Positions 47,835 to 54,772 of a stretch of 64,000 nucleotides of DNA are shown here, piece by piece; position 1 is the first letter of the stretch; each line of letters begins with the position of its first letter. Origin of the DNA: Sphingopyxis italica (GTDB taxonomy: Bacteria; Pseudomonadota; Alphaproteobacteria; Sphingomonadales; Sphingomonadaceae); NCBI RefSeq assembly GCF_011926545.1, contig NZ_JAATIT010000002.1, positions 558,001 to 622,000 on the forward strand. Direction: 5' to 3'. A program made the translations under genes and the position numbers. The notes under the pieces were generated by a model that was not told the origin of the DNA, made no database searches, and was given only the letters and a program-made list of their open reading frames with translations.

Positions 47835-50156
47835 TCAGTCTTTCGGTTCCTCATGCTTGCGCTCGCGGATGGGCTTCAACATGCCCGGCGCGAAGAAGCC
47901 GATCGGATTGACGCTCATCGCGGCTTGCTTGATCTCGCCCTGAATCTTCTCATAATCCCTCTCCATCGCTTCAGTGACCGATGCGCGGGTATCCTTCAGC
48001 GCGGTTTCGAAATCTTCCATCGTCACCGTCTCGCTGCTCATCGAACGCTTGAGCGCGGAGAGGCCCGCGCGCCGCGTCAGATCTTCGAGGTCGGCGCCGG
48101 TGAAGCGATCGGACTTTTCGGCAAGGACGCCCAAATCGACATCATTCGCCAGCGGCATCTTCCCGGTCTGGATCTCGAGGATGCGCTTGCGTCCTTCGGT
48201 ATTGGGTACTGAGACATAGATGAGCTCGTCGAGCCGTCCCGGGCGCAGCAGCGCCGGGTCGATCAGGTTCGGGCGGTTGGTCGCGCCGATGACGACCACC
48301 GACTGCATTTCCTCGATCCCGTCCATCTCGGCGAGGATCGTGTTGACGACGCGCTCGGTCACCTGCGGTTCGCCCGACGTGCCGCTGCCGCGCGCCGGCA
48401 CCAGGCTGTCGAGTTCGTCGATGAAGATGATCGTCGGCGCGACGGCGCGCGCACGCTGGAACAGGCGCGCGATCTGCTGTTCGCTCTCGCCATACCATTT
48501 CGAAAGCAGGTCCGACGATTTGATCGAGATGAAATTGGCATCCGATTCGCGCGCCGCCGCCTTGGCCAGCAAGGTTTTGCCGGTTCCGGGCGGGCCATAG
48601 AGCAAAAAGCCCTTGGCCGGACGGATTCCGAGGCGCCGGAACGCCGCGGGATTCTTCAGCGGCAGTTCGATCCCTTCGATCAGCTTGTCGCGCGCCGCGT
48701 CGAGACCGCCAATGTCGCTCCAGCGCGTCTTCGGCGCCTGCACCATCACTTCGCGCATCGCCGAGGGCTGGACGCGTTTCAGCGCATTATTGAAATCCTC
48801 GCGCGTCACGCGCAATTCTTCAAGCACCTCGGGCGGGATCGTCCCTTCCTCGAGGTTAAGTTTGGGCATGATCCGCCGGACGGCTTCGATCGCGGCTTCG
48901 CGGGTCAGCGCCGCCATATCGGCACCGACGAAGCCGAAGGTCGTGCGCGAAAGCTCGTCCAGATCGACATTGTCGGCGAGCGGCATGCCGCGCGTGTGAA
49001 TCCCCAAGATCTCGCGGCGGCCTTTCTCGTCGGGGACGCCGATCACGATCTCGCGGTCGAAACGGCCCGGGCGCCGCAGCGCCTCGTCGATCGCATCGGG
49101 GCGATTGGTCGCGGCGATGACCACCAGGTTCGTCCGCGGTTCGAGCCCATCCATCAGCGTCAGCAGCTGGGCGACGAGCCGCTTTTCCGCCTCGCCCTGC
49201 ACCTGCCCCCGCTTCGGAGCGATCGAATCGATCTCGTCGATGAACAGGATCGACGGCGCGGCCTTGGCCGCAGCTTCGAAAATATCGCGCAGCCGCTTTT
49301 CGGATTCGCCATAGGCGCTGCCCATGATCTCAGGGCCGTTGATCAGGAAGAATTGCGCTTCGCTCTCATTGGCGACCGCGCGCGCGAGCCGCGTCTTGCC
49401 GGTTCCCGGCGGGCCGTGGAGCAGCACGCCGCGCGGCGGGTCGACGCCCAGACGGCGGAACAGCTCGGGATAGCGCAGCGGCAGCTCGACCATCTCGCGC
49501 AGCTGGTCGATCGTCTCGCCCAGCCCGCCGAGATCGTCATAGGTTACGTCGGTGCGGCGCGCATCCTGCGGCTCCTGATATTCGGGCAGCAGTTCGATTT
49601 CGGTATTTTCGTCGATGAAAACGACGCCCTTGGGGGTCGCGGACACGACGAGCAGGCGCACCTCGGCCAGCGCATAGGCCGGCGCGTTGAGCATCTGGCG
49701 GAGCTGCGGCGGCATATCGCCCGACGGCAGCCGCTGCTGCCCGGCAGTCGCGACCGTATCGCCCGCGACGAGCGGACGGCCGAAGAAGCTGCGTTTCAGC
49801 GCGTTGGCCGAACCCTGAAGCCGAAGATTTTCCTGCGCGGGCGCGAACACCACGCGGGCCGCGGGGCGCGTTTCGACGCGGCTCAGTACCACCATATCGC
49901 CCGCGCCTGCTCCGGCATTGGCGCGCTGCAAGCCATCGAGCCGGATGACCTCCAGCCCCTCATCCTCGGCATAGGGCGCGACGATACGCGACGCCGTTTG
50001 CCGTTTGCCGCTGATCTGGATGATATCGCCCTCGGTCACGCCAAGCTCGGCCATCGCCGAGCGCGGAATGCGGGCGATGCCGCCGCCGCTTTCCTCGGCG
50101 CGCGAATTCGCCACCTGCAGTTTCACCTGTTTTTCTTTTACCGCCGCTTCGGCCAA
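47835..50156 (-). CDS. Cdc48/VAT-like tandem AAA ATPase
   Basis: 773 residues. An N-domain (about 1-180) with a double-psi barrel start KLQVANSRAEESGGGIARIPRSAM and GVTEGDIIQI, then D1 with Walker A GPPGTGKT (about 245) and D2 with Walker A GPPGTGKT (about 519). SRH regions NRPDAIDEALRRPGRFDRE and [19 protein letters not shown], and the D2 pore KWYGESE. The C-terminus is basic. This is the p97/Cdc48 architecture, which extracts and unfolds proteins; it is mainly archaeal and eukaryotic, with copies in some bacteria. Divergent from a LysR gene. Confidence 0.92.
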   Translation of the reverse strand: MAEAAVKEKQVKLQVANSRAEESGGGIARIPRSAMAELGVTEGDIIQISGKRQTASRIVAPYAEDEGLEVIRLDGLQRANAGAGAGDMVVLSRVETRPAARVVFAPAQENLRLQGSANALKRSFFGRPLVAGDTVATAGQQRLPSGDMPPQLRQMLNAPAYALAEVRLLVVSATPKGVVFIDENTEIELLPEYQEPQDARRTDVTYDDLGGLGETIDQLREMVELPLRYPELFRRLGVDPPRGVLLHGPPGTGKTRLARAVANESEAQFFLINGPEIMGSAYGESEKRLRDIFEAAAKAAPSILFIDEIDSIAPKRGQVQGEAEKRLVAQLLTLMDGLEPRTNLVVIAATNRPDAIDEALRRPGRFDREIVIGVPDEKGRREILGIHTRGMPLADNVDLDELSRTTFGFVGADMAALTREAAIEAVRRIMPKLNLEEGTIPPEVLEELRVTREDFNNALKRVQPSAMREVMVQAPKTRWSDIGGLDAARDKLIEGIELPLKNPAAFRRLGIRPAKGFLLYGPPGTGKTLLAKAAARESDANFISIKSSDLLSKWYGESEQQIARLFQRARAVAPTIIFIDELDSLVPARGSGTSGEPQVTERVVNTILAEMDGIEEMQSVVVIGATNRPNLIDPALLRPGRLDELIYVSVPNTEGRKRILEIQTGKMPLANDVDLGVLAEKSDRFTGADLEDLTRRAGLSALKRSMSSETVTMEDFETALKDTRASVTEAMERDYEKIQGEIKQAAMSVNPIGFFAPGMLKPIRERKHEEPKD

Positions 50157-50297
50157 GACGCGTCTCCCTCAAAAAGGTCAGAATGCGAAACATAGGTTGT
50201 CGTTCCCGATTTGCGACCCCGCTTCTCGGTCAATCTATGACGCACTGCACAAAATTCTGGCGTGTCCGCTTCGCTCATGCCATCATCGCCAACCGAT

Positions 50298-51176
50298 ATG
50301 CCACGCCTTCCCCCCCTCAGCAGCATGGAAGCCTTTCTCGAGGTCGCCCGCCATGGCACGGTCAAGGCGGCTGCGATCGAGCTCGGCCTGTCGATGCCCG
50401 CGCTGTCGCGCCGCATCCAGACGCTCGAACATGCCGTGGGACGCCCGCTGTTCAACCGCCATCATCACGGGCTCAGCCTCACCGAGACGGGCCGCGCGCT
50501 CGACGCGCAACTGTCGCCGCTTCTCGATGAACTGCGCGCGGTGATCGGCCAAGCCGGCAGCCCCGACGCCTCGCTCCGCCTCCATCTCAACGTCCTGCCG
50601 CTGTTCGCACAGCAGCGGCTGTTCCCGCGCCTTCCCGAACTCAGGCGCCAGCATCCCGAACTGCACATCGACATCGACACCATGTCGCACGGCGAAGCGC
50701 GGCTGGGGGAAGGCATCGACGCTGCGATCGCGCTCGCCCGCTCGATCGATCCGATGCTTTATGCCGCACGGCTCGATCAGGACAAGGTGTTCCCGATCGC
50801 GTCGCGGACGCTGACCGATGGCGACCGCACGATAACCGTGCCCGAACAGATGCAGCGGATGACCGTATTGCTGCACAGGGAAATGCCCGAGACCTTTTCC
50901 GAATGGAAGAAAGCGATCGGCATGCCCTATCTGGAACCGGCCGGGATCGACTATTTCGATTCGGGGCCATTGATGCTGGAAGCCGCGGCGCAGGGCATCG
51001 GCGTGGCTTTCATGCACGGCCACCATTTCGACGACGCGCACGACCCGCGCCTCGTCCGCCTGTTCGATTTCGACGTCGACAGCCCCTACAGCTACTGGTT
51101 CGTCTGCCGTCCGCGCGCGCTGCGCCAGCCCGCGGTCAAGCTGTTCCACGACTGGTTGCTGGCCGCCAGAATCTGA
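50298..51176 (+). CDS. LysR-family transcriptional regulator
   Basis: About 292 residues from ATG 50298 (MPRLPPLSSMEAFLEVARHG); alternate starts upstream at 50277 and GTG 50262. N-terminal winged HTH with SMPALSRRIQTLEHAVGRPLFNR, and a C-terminal substrate-binding domain. The GcvA-like pattern is visible. It is divergent from the Cdc48-like gene, with about 140 bp between, so it could control that gene or itself. Target and effector unknown. Confidence 0.88.
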   Translation: MPRLPPLSSMEAFLEVARHGTVKAAAIELGLSMPALSRRIQTLEHAVGRPLFNRHHHGLSLTETGRALDAQLSPLLDELRAVIGQAGSPDASLRLHLNVLPLFAQQRLFPRLPELRRQHPELHIDIDTMSHGEARLGEGIDAAIALARSIDPMLYAARLDQDKVFPIASRTLTDGDRTITVPEQMQRMTVLLHREMPETFSEWKKAIGMPYLEPAGIDYFDSGPLMLEAAAQGIGVAFMHGHHFDDAHDPRLVRLFDFDVDSPYSYWFVCRPRALRQPAVKLFHDWLLAARI

Positions 51177-51203
51177 CGCAATAATCGTCTCGAATGTGGG
51201 AAA

Positions 51204-51278
51204 TGGTGCTGCTGGACAGGATTGAACTGTCGACCTCGTCATTACCAATGACGCGCTCTACCACTGAGCTACAGCAGC
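51204..51278 (-). tRNA. tRNA-Thr (anticodon GGT)
   Basis: Complement reads GCTGCTGTAGCTCAGTGG at the 5' end, an anticodon stem CGTCA/TGACG around loop TTGGTAA (anticodon GGT), a T-arm with GTTCAATCC-like loop, and acceptor end CAGCAGC-A-CCA, with the CCA encoded. Cloverleaf closes fully. Confidence 0.97.
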
Positions 51279-51384
51279 AACCGGACCGCCCGCCAACGCA
51301 TGTTCGCTGGGCAGGCGCGGCCTATGGCGGGGCGTCCCTCGCCTGTCAAGACGCGAGGCTTGACGATGCGGCGATTTCGCGGGC

Positions 51385-51525
51385 ATGGCCGCGTTCGTGA
51401 GCAAGACGCCCTCCCCCGCCGATCTCGAGCGCGAACGCCGTCTGGCCGAAGCGCTGCGAGCCAATCTGCGCAAACGAAAGGCGCAGGCGCGCGACGCAAA
51501 GGCTGAAACGCCGCCTAAAGACTGA
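51385..51525 (+). CDS. Short basic conserved-type protein
   Basis: 46 residues: MAAFVSKTPSPADLERERRL then AEALRANLRKRKAQARDA and a Pro-Lys end. One amphipathic, very basic helix. Small proteins of this sort, next to tRNA or translation genes, are seen in sphingomonads (from memory). Its stop overlaps the end of the convergent DUF1905 gene by 11 bp. No ribosome site stronger than average. Function unknown. Confidence 0.55.
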   Translation: MAAFVSKTPSPADLERERRLAEALRANLRKRKAQARDAKAETPPKD

Positions 51526-51829
51526 CCGTCACGGTCACTTCGTCGCCCTCGGCAAGGCTTTCCGCCTTGCGCACCATGGCCTTGACCGGCAGCAGCCAGC
51601 CTCCGCTTTCCTTGTGCGGGAACACCGACGTCTTCCACCTCGTGTCGCCAATTTTCGCTTCGACGCGCGCCGAGCCGAATCCTTTTTGCCCGTCGATCCA
51701 CTGGCCGGTCATCGCCGCCATGCGGATCCCGTCGGCTTCGTCGCCCGCGATCGTCACGAAGAACCAAGCCGCGGGCGCGGTAGCCGATTGCCAGCGCCAC
51801 AAGGGCGTCGTGACGGTAAAACTTTCCAC
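51515..51829 (-). CDS. DUF1905 domain protein
   Basis: 104 residues. Starts MESFTVTTPLWRWQSATAPAAWFFVTI and continues with RVEAKIGDTRWKTSVFPHKESGGWLLPVKAMVRKAE, the DUF1905 pattern (small beta barrel). Often found alone or fused to a YdeI-type domain. Cytoplasmic, no signal. Role unknown. Confidence 0.88.
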   Translation of the reverse strand: MESFTVTTPLWRWQSATAPAAWFFVTIAGDEADGIRMAAMTGQWIDGQKGFGSARVEAKIGDTRWKTSVFPHKESGGWLLPVKAMVRKAESLAEGDEVTVTVSL

Positions 51830-51840
51830 GCCGTTCCTAA

Positions 51841-51922
51841 CCCATTCGTGTCGAGCGAAGTCGAGACACCCATCGTCGGTGCATGCCTTCGGGGCATCTC
51901 GACTTCGCTCGATGCAAACGGG
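51841..51922. repeat. Imperfect 30-bp inverted repeat downstream of the cyclophilin gene
   Basis: Arms 51841-51870 and 51893-51922 pair over a TCGAGCGAAGTCGAGA core with a few mismatches. The TCGAG-CGAAG-TCGAG type is a dispersed palindrome of sphingomonads. It lies between the cyclophilin stop (51929) and the DUF1905 start (51829) and may serve as a terminator. Confidence 0.7.
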
Positions 51923-51928
51923 TCTGCG

Positions 51929-52897
51929 TCACTTCGCTACCGCTCGCACCGGTACTGGAATGTTACAGATGTCGGCGCCACCGGCGGGCCGGATAAAGAA
52001 GGGATCGCGCCGGTTGGCGCGGGCATCGGCATAGCGCGCGAAACTGTCGCTTTCGGTCGACAGATATTCGAATTCGGGCTGTTCGGCCGCCGGCAATTCG
52101 TTCGCGATGCGGATCGAAGTGATGAGCGTGCGCTCGGCGTCCGCTTTATAGAAGCCAAGCGCCTCCGTCCCGCGCGGCAGGCTCGAAAGATGCTCGATCC
52201 CGCTAATGACGCGGCCGACGACGGCGATGTTGCGATCGAGATGGCGCGGTGCGTGCCCGATTACGGCATAGAGCTCGGCGCCGCTACCGGTATCGGGCGA
52301 CATATTGCGGCCGACGCCGACAGTGCCGTAGCAATGGACGGGCCAGACATCATGTCCCTCCTTTGCACCAGCGACCGGCCACCCGCTCCAAAAACCGGCC
52401 AGCCCGCTGTAGGCGTCCGTCTTCACAGGCACGGAAAGCAACCTCTCGGTTCCGCCCGCACCGGCATGAACTCCGGCGGATGCGAAGCGGGACTCAACAT
52501 ACCGGCTTTCCGGCACCGCCGCCAATCCCTCCGGCAACGCCTTCTTCTCGGTCGCGTCCCCCCATTGCACGACATAATTGTCCTGCACGCGGTTGATGCT
52601 CGTCCCGTCCCACCAGTGCGCGGCGGCGAGCTTGCGGATATTGCCGATCCAACCCTGGCTGAACGGCGCGGGCATCAACTGGATGACGACGCGCCGCGGT
52701 CCTGAGCGTGTCGAAGGGCCCTTCGCATCTGGCGCGAGGTCCATCACCAACAGGTCGGATGGCGCGATGGCGATCCAGTCGCTCGCAGGGGCCGCTGCGG
52801 CAATTTCCCCCGGCGAAGAGATCGGCGCCGGCTCCGAAGCGATGGCGGGAAGGATGAGCGACGCGGCTGCGATTGCCGCAAGCAAAAGATGTTTCAT
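51929..52897 (-). CDS. Exported cyclophilin-type peptidyl-prolyl isomerase
   Basis: About 322 residues from the Met at 52897 (MKHLLLAAIAAASLILPAIAS), with a signal peptide; the frame opens at 52942 but the 15 extra residues spoil the leader. The cyclophilin core has GTSINRVQDNYVVQWGD, then GTVGVGRNMSPDTGSGAELYAVIG and IAVVGRVISGIEHL. The family's usual Arg of 'FHR' corresponds to INR here. A palindromic repeat is in frame at 52700-52725, giving KGPSTRSGPR before the conserved VVIQL strand. Acts in the periplasm in protein folding. Confidence 0.87.
   Translation of the reverse strand: MKHLLLAAIAAASLILPAIASEPAPISSPGEIAAAAPASDWIAIAPSDLLVMDLAPDAKGPSTRSGPRRVVIQLMPAPFSQGWIGNIRKLAAAHWWDGTSINRVQDNYVVQWGDATEKKALPEGLAAVPESRYVESRFASAGVHAGAGGTERLLSVPVKTDAYSGLAGFWSGWPVAGAKEGHDVWPVHCYGTVGVGRNMSPDTGSGAELYAVIGHAPRHLDRNIAVVGRVISGIEHLSSLPRGTEALGFYKADAERTLITSIRIANELPAAEQPEFEYLSTESDSFARYADARANRRDPFFIRPAGGADICNIPVPVRAVAK
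52700..52725. repeat. Small palindromic element inside the cyclophilin gene
   Basis: TCCTGAGCGTGTCGAAGG followed by GCCCTTCG; the inner CGAAGGGCCCTTCG (52712-52725) is a perfect 14-bp palindrome. The TCCTGAGC-x-TGTCGAAGG form is a widespread dispersed repeat in this order and is normally intergenic. Here it is read through as GPSTRSGP. Confidence 0.65.
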
Positions 52898-53027
52898 ACC
52901 CGATGTCTGCCACGCCCAATCGGCTTGCGAAAGCCCCGCCAAGCGATTAGGGCGCCCCTTCCAGTGCGAATTGGTTGGGCACCCGATTCACGCTTCGTGC
53001 TTCGCACGAAACGACCGGGGTGCATGC

Positions 53028-53119
53028 GGAGCGGTGGCCGAGTGGTCGAAGGCGCTCGCCTGGAAAGTGAGTATACGTCAAAAGCGTATCGAGGGTTCGA
53101 ATCCCTCCCGCTCCGCCAC
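53028..53119 (+). tRNA. tRNA-Ser (anticodon GGA)
   Basis: 92 bases with CCA encoded. Acceptor GGAGCGG pairs with CCGCTCC; D-arm GGCCGAGTGGTCGAAGGC; anticodon stem CTCGC/GTGAG around CTGGAAA (anticodon GGA); a long variable arm (tatacgtcaaaagcgta); T-arm GAGGGTTCGAATCCCTC. Confidence 0.97.
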
Positions 53120-53402
53120 CATATGTCCGCAGATGCCCTGCTGGAACGCTTGTCCCCCGCGCCGCTGCCTTTTCATGCCGACTATAATCTATGTTGCGAG
53201 AGAACAGCCACATCTGGGCTAATAGTCGCTTCACGGACACCGACCCAGCGACCCGGGGCGGTAGATGGGCATCCTCTTGCGTAGCCATATACAAGAGGAC
53301 TGAAGGACTCTGCGGCGACGCAGAGTCCTTCTTGCACTTCCTTCACGGACCCCACCTCGCCTCCTCGATACGGGAAGCGGCATGACTGTGATTCGATCCC
53401 TG
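53120..53402. other. Intergenic stretch with one strong hairpin
   Basis: No gene is convincing. A perfect 12-bp stem (AAGGACTCTGCG at 53303-53314, CGCAGAGTCCTT at 53319-53330) with 4-base loop lies here and could end the leftward Crp/Fnr transcript; there is no T-run. Confidence 0.6.
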
Positions 53403-54197
53403 TCAGATCGCCGACGAAAGCGCGCCGTCGATCGGCCGGTCCCGACCGTCGAGGTCCGGCAAGAACAGCATCCGCGCCCTTTCGACCAGCATCGCCGGTT
53501 CGCCCAGATGTAGATAGGTCGCGTTGAACGACGCCAAGGCCGCCAGCTGCGCGAAATCCGGAATTTCGAGCCGCATGTTGCGAATCTCCACGGCACAGCG
53601 AAGGCGCAATTGCTGGACGACACGGTTCACATGCACCTGCGTCAGCCCCATCGCTTCCGCCATCTGCCCCTGAGTCAGCAGGAAGTCGCATGAACCTCCG
53701 CCGCCGGACGGGACGTCGCGCTGACGAACATAGATTTCGCAAAGGAGCTGGGCCACGCGCTCGAGCGCGTTTCGCTGCCCGATGTTGATCGTCCATTCAC
53801 GCTGTACCGCCGCGCCGATGATCGCGGCCCAGCACAATGCCGGTGCCAAATTGGGGCATTGTTCGAAAAGCCGCTGCGCGTCCGGCCGGCTGATCTCCGC
53901 CACCGACAGGCGGCGCACCGCGGCAATCGAATGGTCGGTGCGCGCGACGGTAAAAAGATCAAGGTCGCACAGCTCGCCCGGCAGGACCAGGCCCAGGATT
54001 TGCCTGCGGCCGTCGGGCATCTGCTTATATTTCTGCGCCCAGCCCGCCAATATGATCCGAAGCGCCACGGGTCTTTCGCCTTCGCGGGCCAAGTCGGCAC
54101 GTTTCATATAGTCGCGCGCGTTGCGCGCCAGGCTGGCTTCCCAAATCAACCGCTCGCGCGAGGTCAGCAGCCCGTTGACGATTTCACCCAGCCCCAT
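53403..54197 (-). CDS. Crp/Fnr-family transcriptional regulator
   Basis: 264 residues. Start ATG at 54197, after AAGGGGG at good spacing; a further upstream Met at 54254 is less likely. N-terminal cyclic-nucleotide-type barrel (VALRIILAGWAQKYKQMPDGRRQILGLVLPGE) and a C-terminal HTH (LTQGQMAEAMGLTQVHVNRVVQQLR). No Fnr-type Cys cluster is visible. C-terminal extension of about 45 residues. Signals unknown. Between two tRNA genes. Confidence 0.9.
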   Translation of the reverse strand: MGLGEIVNGLLTSRERLIWEASLARNARDYMKRADLAREGERPVALRIILAGWAQKYKQMPDGRRQILGLVLPGELCDLDLFTVARTDHSIAAVRRLSVAEISRPDAQRLFEQCPNLAPALCWAAIIGAAVQREWTINIGQRNALERVAQLLCEIYVRQRDVPSGGGGSCDFLLTQGQMAEAMGLTQVHVNRVVQQLRLRCAVEIRNMRLEIPDFAQLAALASFNATYLHLGEPAMLVERARMLFLPDLDGRDRPIDGALSSAI

Positions 54198-54206
54198 GTG
54201 TCCCCC
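54198..54206 (-). promoter_or_regulatory. Ribosome-binding site that decides the Crp/Fnr-gene start
   Basis: On the minus strand AAGGGGGACAC precedes the ATG at 54197 with 4-5 bases of spacing. Confidence 0.7.
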
Positions 54207-54425
54207 TTGGATTAGGGAGATCAGATGGGCGTTACGCGCCGCGCGGACATTCACCCATGTTAAGTTGCCGAAACACTGCTGATCGGGCGCGGGCCGGCCC
54301 TTTGGTTCATGTCGAATTACACGCGCGAGCAGGGCGGAATCCGCCGCGAGAAGCAGCTTCCGGAGTTCGTCGATTTAAGCGGGAAAAATTCCCAACGCCT
54401 GTCCAATGACAGCAGCAGGAGGGAA

Positions 54426-54502
54426 TGGTGCACCCGGAGCGATTCGAACGCCCGACCCTCAGATTCGTAGTCTGATGCTCTATCCAGCTGAGCTACGGGT
54501 GC
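54426..54502 (-). tRNA. tRNA-Arg (anticodon ACG)
   Basis: 77 bases with CCA encoded. Complement starts GCACCCGTAGCTCAGCTGG; the anticodon stem CAGAC/CTGAG-type (one G-U-free pair set) holds TACGAAT (anticodon ACG, read as ICG); T-arm CGGGCGTTCGAATCGC; acceptor CGGGTGC-A-CCA. Confidence 0.97.
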
Positions 54503-54772
54503 GTGGAGAGGCGCCTTTAAGGGGCCGTGCGCGGGGGCGCAACCCCCTATTTCAGCTTTGTGACCCATTGGCGGGATGATCGTCGGCGGATGGCGTCCGG
54601 CGCGTCGATTTTCGCGAAGTTTCTCGATGAGCGGCCCGGCTGGCGCGACCCCGCGTTCGTGCTCTGCGCACGGTCGCGGGCGCTGCCCGCCCTCGCACTC
54701 GACCATGATTCGAAAGCGCAGGCCGCGTCGCCTACGCTTTCACCGTCATCGCCACCGCGCCCGCGAGGGGCG
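54503..54772. other. Intergenic stretch between tRNA-Arg and ppdK
   Basis: No gene supported. A plus-strand reading starting ATGGCGTCCGGCGCG at 54589 stays open and has GC-rich third positions for about 55 codons, then runs on into sequence antisense to ppdK; it might be a remnant but has no known domain. Confidence 0.4.

Noticed and set aside
54589..54772. Plus-strand reading MASGASIFAKFLDERPGW as a small gene
   Set aside because: No stop before it runs antisense into ppdK, no ribosome site, no known domain. Could be a remnant, but not supportable.
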